DNA of 58,063 bases from positions 92,427 to 150,489 of the forward strand of contig JBNGIQ010009479.1 of NCBI GenBank assembly GCA_049999765.1, in the 5' to 3' direction. Below the pieces are notes generated by a model. It saw only the letters and a program-made list of their open reading frames with translations, was not told where the DNA came from and searched no databases. The position numbers were made by a program, and so were the translations under genes. The stretch is from Phaeoceros laevis. Lineage: Eukaryota > Anthocerotophyta > Anthocerotopsida > Notothyladales. This document shows positions 1 through 9,597 of the stretch, piece by piece; position 1 is the stretch's first letter, and every line of letters begins with the position of its first letter.

Positions 1-80
1 GCCGGCAGCCGGCGTCCTTTCATTTCTCGTTGCTTAGAAACTTATGAAAATTGGCGATGAAAGGACGCCAGCCGGCAGCC
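1..80. repeat. Inverted repeat inside a pair of 10-bp direct repeats
   Basis: The 10-mer GCCGGCAGCC occurs at 1-10 and again at 71-80. Between them lies a perfect 13-bp inverted repeat: GGCGTCCTTTCAT at 11-23 and its reverse complement at 57-69, with a 33-nt spacer. The structure touches the window edge, so it may be part of a larger terminal inverted repeat or a small foldback element. No coding sequence is associated. Confidence 0.7.
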
Positions 81-316
81 TCCATTCTCAGCTTAAGCAG
101 GCACCTTTCTCAGTGCAAAAAGGACTGCAATATACATTACACATTGGAATCTTTATGAACATTCAATACAAAACAGTTTCCGGACAACCTTAACGATTCT
201 TCCTTCTTCTGCTTGGTCTCAATCGTTGGTGCCTGGTTGCGCTTCACTCTGTCCTCCGTGCCTAGGCACAGCTTGCCTAAGCGCAGGTCGTCCATGAGGT
301 TGGAGGTCTTGTTGCA

Positions 317-676
317 TCAGGCATTGGCAAACATCTGCGCTGTCAGTCGCCCAATTTCCTCCAATTTCCGTACGTCCTCCTCTCGGCCGAAAGCCTTCGC
401 CATGTTCAACTGCGCTTTCCATTTCCAAGGGCCTTTAGGTTCACCCCCGTTCTTATCTGGATTGGAGTCAAAATTCTTCCTCATCCCCACCCAGGGCACA
501 AACTCCATATCTGCTCTTCCAAGCTCTGCCGGTGGTAGTTGATCGCTTGCGGTAAAGTGAACCTTTTCTCCCTTCATTGTTGGATACATGGCTCCTGCCA
601 CATGGCTCTTGGTTAGCCGCAATTTATGGATTACGTAGTCCGTTATAGGGGTTTCGCCACTAAGCGTTTCCGTCAC
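317..676 (-). pseudogene. Small unknown ORF, probably broken
   Basis: A 119-codon reading frame with coding-like composition. It has a charged C-terminal part (EEDVRKLEEIGRL) and a WVGMRKNFDSNP segment. It ends in a TGA at 317-319, but the same frame stays open for about 45 further codons to the left (CNKTSNLMDDLRLGK and onward), so the TGA may be premature. I recognise no domain. It may be a remnant of a transposable element or a host exon. A weak function call would not be justified. Confidence 0.3.
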
Positions 677-919
677 GCTGCAGAGGTATTCCCTGGTATT
701 CCAAAGTTACCTCAAGGATGAAAACAAAATCAGACGAAAATGACATGGCCCCTTCCTACTGGCCTGACTGTGACAGTTGGAGGGCAGAAGCAGTAACGTT
801 CTCACTCGTCGAGGTTGCGATCTCCCCCGTTGTGTTCTGATTGTTCCATTGAACCACTGCTCGTCCAGCCTGGATATGTGCAGATACAGTCATGGTAGCA
901 GACTCCATGCGCATCATCA

Positions 920-2177
920 TCAACGTATGAATGCCAGTAGCCCCGCCGCTGCTGGCCTAGAAAGGAAGGCAGGAACTTGAAAGAGAGCCCAGGAAAGCAT
1001 GAATAATCTTCTCATAGCTAGCACCCAAGGGCAGTTATGAGACCAGCCTGTAGTGCCTTGGCCTACAAAGATGCCGCCATCTCTCCACTCCACCTCTTTG
1101 AACATTTTTGGGGAACGCTTACGAATGACCTGTCCCTCAGTAATGAGCCCCTCCCAAATGTTGCAGAGAAGCAGGTTTACGGATTTTGACTCCTCTCCTC
1201 CGAAGACCTGACTAGTCCAATTCGTCCAAAGCACAAACAGGGTATTCGCCCAAAGTGCTGGCCACCACTGTTTTTTCACACGAGGGCATTGTAAACGCGG
1301 ATTCACCCCAAAGAGAGCAGTTCTTTGCTCGATCCGAAAGTTGCTGCGTGGGTAAGTGCTCCTCAACCAAGCTTCTATCCTCTTCCATATCAGGTTGGCA
1401 AGGCAACAAGAGAAGAAAATATGCTGACTTTTTTGTGCAGCCTGACCAGGACATAGGCTACAAAACTGATGACCCCTGAGGGCCAGATGCTCATCATATC
1501 TATCAGCACTGGGGAGGACTGCTTGAAACATTCTCCAAATTGTGTATCGAATTTTGGGTCGAATACCCAAACTGGCCCGCAGAAACAACAGTATCCTCCG
1601 CTGAGCAGCCACATGAAGTCTCCATCTAAGGACCATAGGATCTCTAGACTGTTTCTTTTGGGCATGGACTAACAATTTATAGAGAGTCACAGTCTTGTAG
1701 TTGAGCAGTGATGCACTACCCACGTGAGCAGTGGCTGGGCTGACTGGCCATCTCCATTGCCCCGGGTGAATGACAAGTTGTGACTCTGAGCAGCCTCCCC
1801 ACCAATGTTTACTGGATGTGTACATCTCGACTTGGCCCAGAACTTCATCGGGAGTTTGCCACTTCACAACATCAACTTGCTGCAGAACAATGATAGGAAC
1901 AAGGTCTTCAGCCTGCTCAATGGTGAGAGTGCCGCCGTCCCTAATTGAATGATCATTTTCCGTTACAACATACTTCCTAGTTGTGACACCTTCATTTGAG
2001 ATCTGCAGAGCTAAGTGCGGGTCAGTTGGAGCGACAACAACTTGAGCATCTTCACCATATTCCCATTTGGTATACCACCTCTTCTTTTTTATTTCAGCAG
2101 GATTTGCAAACGCATCATGGATCACTGGTTGCAGTCCATTCGTAACCAGTGTCAGCACCCTTTTGGCGCTCCTGATG
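920..2177 (-). pseudogene. 3' remnant of a LINE: reverse-transcriptase zinc-binding domain
   Basis: The frame, read leftward, carries the C-terminal zinc-binding region typical of plant LINE polyproteins (zf-RVT family). The diagnostic stretch is IWRMFQAVLPSADRY, then a Cys-x2-Cys pair (CSLC) followed by HIFFSCC. The upstream part (VTLYKLLVHAQ) fits the linker that precedes this domain. Endonuclease and RT domains are absent. The remnant starts exactly where the LTR of the neighbouring gypsy element ends at 2178. The continuous 520-codon frame reaching 2482 is therefore a chimera of antisense-free LTR sequence and LINE sequence, not one protein. The 3' end and poly-A tail of the LINE are not recognised. 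Confidence 0.75.
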
Positions 2178-2707
2178 TGTCGTGCTGGACCATGTCGGTA
2201 TGATATATACCCTGAAAACAAACTAGAAGTAGATATGAAAACCCAGCCAAGGGAGCAGGCTACCTGATCAACAGATTGACGCTCCCTTGACCTGAAAATC
2301 AAACTAGTTGACAATGAAAAAGAAAAGCAACCTCTCATTAAGATTTTAAGCGTAGAGAAACTTGCAAACATGAAATCTCGTGAAGGAGATGAGCCTGGCT
2401 TTGTCCTCAGGTCACAGCGCATGAACATCAAAGTGCAAAAGCTTGTATTATCGCATGAAAGCTGACAGCTGCACCTGCTCACACGGCATCGCCTACATGA
2501 GTGAGAACTTGCAAAGACTATCTACACTAACTTGTGGCCTCATACTTGTAGCCTACAAGTGCAAGTCCCAATGCCATGATGACATCACACCCATGTGAAG
2601 CCTATGGGATAAGCATGGTGTGGCCCCAGCTGGCATAGCATCTTTGCAAAATAGTATTTAAAGTTGCATGGTCAGCATAACCAAGTCACACATGAACTAG
2701 CGTGACA
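2178..2707 (-). repeat. 3' LTR of Ty3/gypsy element 1
   Basis: Read on the minus strand, this 530-bp segment starts with TGTC at 2707 and ends with GACA at 2178. These are the 5'-TG...CA-3' inverted termini expected of an LTR. Its last 162 bp (2178-2339) are nearly identical to 2710-2871, immediately upstream of the LTR. Only the dinucleotide GC (2708-2709) separates that upstream copy from the LTR start. No 5' LTR is present in the window. Confidence 0.7.
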
Positions 2708-2709
2708 GC

Positions 2710-2871
2710 TGTCGTGCTGGACCATGTCGGTATGATATATACCCTGAAAACAAACTAGAAGTAGATATGAAAACCGAGCCAAGGGAGCAGGCCACCTGAT
2801 CAACAGGTTGACGCTCCCTTGACATGAAAATCAAACTAGTTGACAATGAAAAAGAAAAGCAACCTCTCATT
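2710..2871 (-). repeat. Extra copy of the LTR 3' end between polypurine tract and LTR
   Basis: This 162-bp segment matches 2178-2339 with only a few substitutions. Both copies end, on the minus strand, in GCACGACA. It sits between the G-run on the coding strand (2872-2880) and the 3' LTR that begins at 2707. A normal gypsy element would have the polypurine tract directly against the LTR. The element at 41833-41959 shows the same arrangement with unrelated sequence. Confidence 0.8.
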
Positions 2872-2880
2872 CCCCCCCCC
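2872..2880 (-). promoter_or_regulatory. Putative polypurine tract (G9)
   Basis: A run of nine G on the minus strand lies just downstream of the PHD-encoding end of the polyprotein. G-rich purine runs next to the 3' LTR prime plus-strand synthesis in Ty3/gypsy elements. The run is unusual because the LTR termini lie a further 164 bp downstream. Confidence 0.5.
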
Positions 2881-2892
2881 AGCAGTGAGACA

Positions 2893-3207
2893 CTAAGTCG
2901 AGGTGCTGGTTGGTAGAATGCGAGCACAAGGTGGACAAAACCACAAAGATTCAGGAACTGCTAAAAGCTCAGGCTGCAAGCAAAACAAATGGTAACCTTT
3001 GTTGCAGTTGTCGCATAGAAGCATCTGGTCCGGGTCGTCAATCTGATGGCAAACTTGACATGGATGATCCACCGGTGGAATCCAGTTGGCAGTAACCAAT
3101 GTGGTGTCCAGGTTCGGTAAATGACAGGGAGCACAATTCTTAGGATGTTGAGAAATTGTGCGCCCGTCCTTACCTTGTAGGACCAAAATGCCCGTGGGCT
3201 TGATGCT
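2893..3207 (-). CDS. PHD finger at the integrase C-terminus of gypsy element 1
   Basis: The translated end of the polyprotein contains a canonical Cys4-His-Cys3 PHD finger. It reads CQVC, then 11 residues, CDNC, 4 residues, H-x2-C (HLFC), 14 residues and CPPC, with the usual WF just before the last pair. PHD fingers commonly read the histone H3 tail. About 25 residues upstream is a second Cys pair in CAPCHLPNLD, which is also present in the element at 41468-41761. The frame is continuous with the integrase C-terminal region apart from a TAG at 3208-3210. In chromoviruses a chromodomain occupies this position, so the PHD may serve integration targeting. That role is inference. Confidence 0.85.
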   Translation of the reverse strand, partial: SIKPTGILVLQGKDGRTISQHPKNCAPCHLPNLDTTLVTANWIPPVDHPCQVCHQIDDPDQMLLCDNCNKGYHLFCLQPELLAVPESLWFCPPCARILPTSTST

Positions 3208-3465
3208 CTACACCCTCAGAATGACTCGGCTGTTGGAGGTCCCCAAAGTGTCTGGCACTTGGTGCTGCATATACACAAAGTCCCCGACATTAAACTTGCG
3301 GGCCTTGGGTCGATACGAGCCTCCCCTGGTGTACGCATAGCGGAGAGTATCCCTGTGCCGCGCAATGCGCAAATTATCCATCGCCATGGGCATGGCTCTT
3401 TTAAAAAGTGCCGCCCGCTCTGAAATCACACGAGCCCAAGTAGTTGGGCTATCCAAGTCAACAAC
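3208..3465 (-). pseudogene. Integrase C-terminal (GPY/F-like) region, gypsy element 1
   Basis: It continues the integrase frame after an in-frame TAG (3466-3468). The segment RKFNVGDFVYMQHQ resembles the SH3-like C-terminal region of Ty3/gypsy integrases, and an aligned segment occurs in the second element (FEVGDFVYLKRR). It ends at a TAG (3208-3210), beyond which the same frame proceeds into the PHD part. The two TAG codons make this copy non-functional unless they are read through. Confidence 0.75.
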
Positions 3466-4218
3466 CTACTCCAATTGTTTCGCAATGCTAGATGGTGGCA
3501 TAGGATGCCTACCAAACAGTAGGAAATAAGGGGAAAACTCCCCAAGAGATGCATGCCGAGACATTCCGTATCCCATGGCCAAATATGGAAGGGCTAGATC
3601 CCAGTCCTCCTTGTTGTGGGACAAGCAAAATTTGCGTAGCCCATGCTTAATGGTCTGAACCATTCTCTCGACCAAACCATCGGCCTGAGGGTGATCCCTT
3701 GAAGTCCGACGGTGGTCAATGAGCGCCTTCAATAACTCTTGAAACTCACCCCGAAACTCAATTCCTTGATCTGTAAGACATTTCGCACATGCACCAAACC
3801 TGGTAAGCACCTGGTTCAGGAAAGCCTGACTTGTACTGCGTGACGACTTATCAGGCAAAGCAACAAGTTCCACCCATTTTGAGAAATGCTCCACCATGAC
3901 CATGACATACACATTCCCACGAGGGGTCTCCGGCAGTTCACCAGCCAAATCGCAAGACCAACGGTAGAATAGTCCCTGTATGGGAAGTGGCTGTAACTTG
4001 GAGGACCTATCATTAAAGGAACTACGTACACGATCACATTGAGCGCATCTTGACACAACTTGCTGCACTTGTGTGTACATTCCCATCCAATGATAGTGAG
4101 GCGCAAGCAAGCTATACGTCCGCTTGACACCGAAATGTCCCAGATCCTCATGAGCATGTTGAATCAATGCTACCCTATCCTGAATGCAAGGGACAACCCT
4201 TTCCCTAGTTGGCAGCAT
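3466..4218 (-). pseudogene. Ty3/gypsy integrase, zinc-binding and catalytic core (element 1)
   Basis: About 250 codons. The N-terminal HHCC zinc module is seen as HEDLGHFG followed by CAQC. The catalytic core shows the DDE triad: Asp in CDLAGE, Asp in LTDQGIEF and Glu in ADGLVERMVQT. The core ends with FSPYFLLFGRHPMP, a typical gypsy integrase segment. Integrase inserts the reverse-transcribed cDNA into chromosomes. All three catalytic residues are intact, unlike in the second element at 40260-41249. Everything upstream (gag to RNase H) is missing, so this is a 5'-truncated element. Confidence 0.9.
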
Positions 4219-5977
4219 GCGCAGCAGATAGTAGTAGTAGTAGGGGGGGTGGACATGCCAGGCGACTCCACATGGGAATCAGGCGCGCTGCCACTTGATG
4301 TGCACTAATGTGAGGCATAGTCCAAGGACTATACCCCACATTAGATGGCAGTTGTGAAACGAGGAAAGGACTTAACATAGTTATTGACATAATTCCATTT
4401 CCGTTTCCAATAAGCTTTAATACAGGTTATGTTTTAACCGCGATACCGTTTTCTCATCTCTACAACAACTAGTTGCGATACTGTTTTCCGATCTCTATTA
4501 TAGAAGGCTTGCATTTACTTGCTCACCATAATGTCCACTGAAGGTTTTTTACTCGCAATACTGCTAACTGTGCTCTATCCTGGCATACATTCGTGCACAT
4601 TTATGGTTTGTGGCCGAGGTCGTGTTCAGATAGCTTCAGCAATCGGCATACAGGATGATGTTTTCATGCATGAGCCTGGACCACTTGTCCAACTCGGCGG
4701 TTTGGTTTGAGAGCCTAGCAGGTCTCCTTCCTCAGGAAACAGACTGCGTGTGGCATGTAAAGGTGTGTTGTGGTTGATTTGCCAGCCAGAAATTGCACGA
4801 TGCCAAATTATTCCAGAATACAAAGTGGATTCTGGAATAACTTGACACCCTTCGTTTTTTCAGCTGTCAAGTCGAAATATATTTAGCTCCAGCTTCGTCC
4901 CTATTGCAGCATATCCGTCACATCCATGGAGTCACCCTCGCTCCTCTTATCTTCTGATGCTACCTGCATGATCCTTCTTCAACATAGTAATTCTAGAATA
5001 CTGGTTGGCATCCTAGTGTCGGGTTAAGCAATATTAAAGGTTGTCGCTGTCCTGGGCTGGCCTCAGGTCAGTCTTCATCCCGCATGGTGTGTGCTCCTAT
5101 CCAGAGATGGTGGGGGCTCTCTTGAATTCGCCACTCGTGCGTCAGTTGCCGCATGATACACTTTCCTGCAGTGTCTGGTGATGGTCTTCATCTCCGCTAT
5201 CTCCCTTCAGCCATGATTCGTGTGTGCAAAGGGCTTTGGAAACCTCAAGAACTTTGGGGAAGGATGAGATATCCTTCTCCTTCATTCGTCAGTCTGCAGG
5301 GATATCAATAGTTCTGTCATCTCGTAGCAGAATCAAGGGTGTTCCATAGCTCGTCATTCCTGTTTGCATTCCAGTGAGATGGGCGCCCACTCGATCCTGT
5401 CCATTGACTTATGTGCCTCGTCGTCATCCGTCCTGGCTTGTCCATTCCCACGCTGCGGTCGTGCTCATCCCAAAGGGAAGTCGCAGGTCTTTTGTGGAGC
5501 AGGGAATTGAAAGTGACGCCGCTCTATTGCTTCCACACGAGCGTCCCTTGTAGGGATCTTGCTGTGCGCATCCTGTAATCAGGGTTCCCATGGCTTCGTA
5601 TGTGGTGCGTCCCGCTGTATGAACCCTTATGTACTTTTTTGTTTTAGTTTCTTGCTTCGGCAAGCCTAGCGACTATGGAAAAAAAAACCGGTCCATATTC
5701 ATCTTGTTTTCTTACTCTAGCTTCTCAGTGAGATCGGTAGGTTTGGCCGTTGTAATGGATCTCTTCCGTGTGTGCGATAGAAGTTGGGCTCTGTTGACAT
5801 GGCGAATTCTTAGCGCCCGGTGGCAAAACTCTCTTGTTTGCACAAATCAAAGTGTTTCGTCAATCAACTTGCTCGCCTCTTTTTGGTACTTAACAATCAT
5901 CATTCATTTGGTCATGCGAACCTGTCCTGCTATCGCACTAGCTGTCTCCTACCCCACACAGCAGTCACCTGCTAGTG
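4219..5977. other. Stretch without recognisable gene
   Basis: I see no conserved domain or structured RNA here. A short imperfect duplication, GCGATACYGTTTTCYSATCTCTA, occurs around 4441-4463 and 4473-4495. A three-base TAG/GTA microsatellite lies near 4230. The right-hand part probably includes the 3' untranslated end of the LINE to the right, but no poly-A tail was identified. Confidence 0.5.
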
Positions 5978-6340
5978 CTACGTTTCCTGATCTTTTAACT
6001 GCCGTGATCTGTTTGCAATATGTGCTACATATTTGCCAAGCTGATTTTGGTCGTTTACTGCCATCAACTCCTGCAGATGCTGTGCTGGTCGGAGAAGGTC
6101 TTGGAAACACTGGCGAATGTCTTCCATGGCTGTACAAGAAAGTAAGAGGTGGGCTTCATCATCTACTTTGTTTTGGCTGCACCTCCGACATAGTCTGTCC
6201 TGCCTGGGTGTGATCCCTCTGTCCGTAACAACTCTTAGGTTGTGTGACCTTAGACGAATGCGTGCTAGTTGAATGAGGTACCTCCTTGGAAAGCAGCCTG
6301 TGAGGTACGCAGCTCTACCATACTTGGGCCATGTGCGCAT
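5978..6340 (-). pseudogene. C-terminal Cys-His module of the LINE ORF2, displaced frame
   Basis: About 120 codons with LARIRLRSHNL followed by CRRC, 11 residues, H-x4-C (HLLLSC). This is the Cys-His module that closes many non-LTR retrotransposon ORF2 proteins. It belongs to the ORF2 ending at 6577, but lies in another frame and is separated from it by about 230 bp of unrelated AT-rich DNA. ORF2 is therefore interrupted before its last domain. Confidence 0.7.
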
Positions 6341-6349
6341 GTGTAGACC

Positions 6350-6587
6350 CGACCAGATAGCAGCGAAATGGCAAAAAGCTGATACGAATCATGATAAATA
6401 GTGTATAGATAGTTGAAATTGAAGAGATTTCTAGGAACAGAGACAGAATAATGGGGAGAAGAAAATATACAAATGAAAGAAGAGAAGGAGGCCGAGTGTC
6501 TGAGCAGATGAACTGTTCTTTTGCGAAAACAAAACTGGGAGCATGCGGGTTAGAGAGTTCGCCTTTAGACATGAATCTAACCAGGGT
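6350..6587. mobile_element. AT-rich insertion interrupting LINE ORF2
   Basis: The ORF2 frame ends at 6577 just after the residues DMQYYPG. Typical LINE sequence resumes near 6340 in a different frame. The intervening stretch of about 235 bp is AT-rich and does not resemble LINE coding sequence. The flanks share a short ACCAG (6349-6354 area and 6580-6585 area), which may be a target duplication. Exact ends are uncertain. It could be a small non-autonomous element or an intron-like insertion. Confidence 0.4.
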
Positions 6588-9500
6588 AGTACTGCATGTC
6601 TGGGGATAGTGAGCCCTCATCCCAAACGATATCTAGAAAAGCTCTTTGGATAGATGCATCCTCCAGTACAGCCAGTCCTTGCATGTTCAGTTGCTCTCCT
6701 GTGATCCCCCATTTCCCCATCCAGTCCTCTACTACCTGCATCCATCCCTTTCGCGTCTCATTCTGTGTTTGGATAGCCAAGATGGCTGCCTGGCGGGGTA
6801 ATCTGTAAGGCTTCATTTTCAAAATCCTCAGCATAAAACGGGCTGTCCTTCTGAGTGCCTCAATTTCAAGGGTGAACTCCCCTAACTCAGCCAAAACACT
6901 CGCTCTGCAAGTTTGTTGCCTGATCCCAAGGTAATGCCTGAAGAAGACAATCTGCAATTTGTTGAGCTCCTCCCAATTGCTTTCCATGCAGCTAGGCCCC
7001 CAGACCTTGACTCCATACAATGCCTTTGTGACTACACACGCCTTCCATACTCTCATAACCGCTGATGTGTTTGAGACATACCTATCCACTAGCAACCCTT
7101 GCATGGACCACATCATCGCCGTAGCTTTCTTAAGTTTGTCTTTCCTTGCCGTCCTGAATGGCAGATTGGTATAGAAATCAACCCCAAGATACTTGTAGTG
7201 GTTTGTTGGACAGATAGGTACATTGCCATACCTAAATGGGATCCAATCTGCTGTTGTTGCACTCTTACAGGCGAAGGACATGGATTTCGTCTTCTCCATA
7301 CTTACAGTTAGATACTTTTCCTTGCAGAAAGTGTGCAAAATGTCCATCCTGGTCGAGATCAGAACAACATCATCTGCAAACATGAGGCAGCTTATCCTTG
7401 TGAGCTGCAAACCTGAAAATGGTCGGCAACCAGGGTCTGCATCTAACCTATCCTGCAAGGATTGGATGTATAGACAGAAAAGCAAGGGGCTCAGAGGGCA
7501 TCCTTGTTTAACACCTGCTGTTGATTTGAAGCTTGTAGTGAACTCATCCTGCACCTGCATCTTCACCATGCTCATCTGATATAGTATTTGTATCGCTCTG
7601 ATCATCCCTGTTGGCACTTTCAAGTCATCTAGCGTGTCCCATAGGAGAGCTCTTGGAATTCTATCGAAGGCCTTTGAGAAATCTATGAAGCAGCAATGTA
7701 GGGTCCGGCCCCTTAGTTTCATGGATTCGATGACCACTCGGAGGAGAAAGATATGATATGTACAATTGAACTTCCGTCGAAACCCTGCCTGGGCTGTGTT
7801 GGGCTTCTGAAGCTTGAGGCTCCTCAACTTTATCTCCATGCATTTAGACATCACTTTGTGAAATACACTATTGATCATAATTGTGCGATAGTTGTCTGTC
7901 AGCAAAGTGTCTCCTCTCTTGTGCAGTGGTACAGATATACTGTTCCCCTGTGTTGGTGGTAGCTGACCTTCCGTCGTGATCTCATTGAACAGCTTGGCCA
8001 TTACTTCAACCAATGACGTGTTTTGTAATATCTTAAAGATCTCAGCACTCAACCCTTCCTCATCATTCGATTTCCCTCTCTTCAAGCTGCGTATGGCCTC
8101 TTCAACCAAATCCTTGGTAAAGTAATCTATGCCATCCTTCGGCCTTAGTCTGGATGACCTAGTATGCTGAGGCTGCATAGAATTATACAGCTGCTCGCCA
8201 TATGCCCTCCATACTGTTACCTCTGTGATGGCTAATTGTGATCTGCTGGCTTTTATAAGATTCCAGAAACTCTTAGGTTTCCTCTGGAGCATCTCCATGA
8301 TAGACTCATCCTTTTTCTGTTGAAATGCCCTCCTTTTCGCTCGACATAGATGTCTGTGCTTCTGCTTCAATGCCTTGTATAGCCTAGGTCCTTCTTCTCC
8401 CTTGTCTACCAACACTTGAATCCTCTCTCTTAGCTGTTGGCATGTCTTGCTATACCATGGGGGGAGCGCGCTCTCATTGTTGTTTGCTCGACGTGGCTTG
8501 GTCCTGTGCTTTTTGGCAGTTCTAATGAGAGACCTCTTCATCTGTGTGGCTACCTTTTTGGCAGCCTTCTCCCAGATCTTCTGCTTACCGCCAAATTGCT
8601 TCATCAGAGCATCCATTTCCTGGTGCAGGGCTATTTTCCGACTTGGCAAAATTGTGATCTTCTTCGCTCTCAGCTTTGTGAGTTTCGACTTCTTACTCAC
8701 TGGCTGCTTCATATGGTCCATGGGAATGCATATCTTGATCAGTCTATGATCTGGTTTGTCAAGTTTTCGTGCAATCTGAAATGATCTCAGAACACGTGCA
8801 TCTTGCCTTGTGCAGCATAGGTAATCCAGGGTTGTTGCTCTGCCGGCTTTATGGAAGGTGTTCCTCCAACTATCTGGGAACAGTGACATCCCATTAGCAA
8901 TGATCATGTCATTAGCTCTTAACATCATCAACACCGCCATGTCATGCCCTCCTTCCCCCTGGTCTTCCGTCCTTCTTGGGTATAACCTTGTAGACAACGA
9001 GTCTAGTTGTTGTCCCCTAGTCCTTCCATTCAGGTCCCCCATTAGGAAGACTGGGCCATGATGCTTCCTGTTGCTAATATGCTCGTTCAGTTCTGAAAAG
9101 AGAGCTTCCGTCCCTCTCCTCCCATGTATTTTGCTAGTTCTATGAGGGATGTACGCAAAAATCACAGTACATTGCATGTTGTCCCCTTTTAGGAGGATTG
9201 AAACAAAATGTTTGTATGAGCCTGTGCTCACCAAACTGACTCTAGCTGCTATTTCTTCCTTAATGAGCACTTTAATGCCCCCTATACATCCGCTAGTGGT
9301 CCTTGACCTACTCCTTTTTGCCGCATTTCTTATCTCCGTCCTCAAACGCTTGCTATACCCAGGTATCCCTATATGGACATATCCTAGAATCTTTGGATCC
9401 ACCACTTCGACTTCTTTTGTCTCCAAAAAAGCTATCACATCGAGGTTCCTATGTCTTGTCGTAGCATCCAAAAACTTCAAGCTCGAGAAGGTATTACAAT

Positions 9501-9597
9501 TCCACACTGCCACGTTAACTGCCTTATGCGACCTTTGCTCTTGCTGCTGCAGTTGTCGTATTCCTTCTGCAGTTGTCGAGATTTCCAGGTGATTCAC
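6577..9597 (-). CDS. LINE ORF2: AP endonuclease and reverse transcriptase
   Basis: An open frame of 1006 codons without internal stops. The N-terminal part is an APE-type endonuclease: AVWNCNT near residue 30, a GDLNG metal-binding motif, and a PDHRL motif closing the domain. The second half is a reverse transcriptase with FIDFSKAFDRIPR, then KQGCPLSPLLF, and the catalytic FADD at residues 740-743. The protein would nick target DNA and copy the element RNA in place. The original C-terminal Cys-His module is cut off by an insertion (see 5978-6340). The ORF start overlaps the end of ORF1 by about 74 nt in another frame. The clade is not clear from inspection. Confidence 0.93.
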   Translation of the reverse strand: MNHLEISTTAEGIRQLQQQEQRSHKAVNVAVWNCNTFSSLKFLDATTRHRNLDVIAFLETKEVEVVDPKILGYVHIGIPGYSKRLRTEIRNAAKRSRSRTTSGCIGGIKVLIKEEIAARVSLVSTGSYKHFVSILLKGDNMQCTVIFAYIPHRTSKIHGRRGTEALFSELNEHISNRKHHGPVFLMGDLNGRTRGQQLDSLSTRLYPRRTEDQGEGGHDMAVLMMLRANDMIIANGMSLFPDSWRNTFHKAGRATTLDYLCCTRQDARVLRSFQIARKLDKPDHRLIKICIPMDHMKQPVSKKSKLTKLRAKKITILPSRKIALHQEMDALMKQFGGKQKIWEKAAKKVATQMKRSLIRTAKKHRTKPRRANNNESALPPWYSKTCQQLRERIQVLVDKGEEGPRLYKALKQKHRHLCRAKRRAFQQKKDESIMEMLQRKPKSFWNLIKASRSQLAITEVTVWRAYGEQLYNSMQPQHTRSSRLRPKDGIDYFTKDLVEEAIRSLKRGKSNDEEGLSAEIFKILQNTSLVEVMAKLFNEITTEGQLPPTQGNSISVPLHKRGDTLLTDNYRTIMINSVFHKVMSKCMEIKLRSLKLQKPNTAQAGFRRKFNCTYHIFLLRVVIESMKLRGRTLHCCFIDFSKAFDRIPRALLWDTLDDLKVPTGMIRAIQILYQMSMVKMQVQDEFTTSFKSTAGVKQGCPLSPLLFCLYIQSLQDRLDADPGCRPFSGLQLTRISCLMFADDVVLISTRMDILHTFCKEKYLTVSMEKTKSMSFACKSATTADWIPFRYGNVPICPTNHYKYLGVDFYTNLPFRTARKDKLKKATAMMWSMQGLLVDRYVSNTSAVMRVWKACVVTKALYGVKVWGPSCMESNWEELNKLQIVFFRHYLGIRQQTCRASVLAELGEFTLEIEALRRTARFMLRILKMKPYRLPRQAAILAIQTQNETRKGWMQVVEDWMGKWGITGEQLNMQGLAVLEDASIQRAFLDIVWDEGSLSPDMQYYPG

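Noticed and set aside
920-2482. A single 520-codon protein on the minus strand
   Set aside because: Codons right of 2178 are LTR sequence, repeated at 2710-2871, and only the left part is LINE. The frame is a fusion created by insertion.
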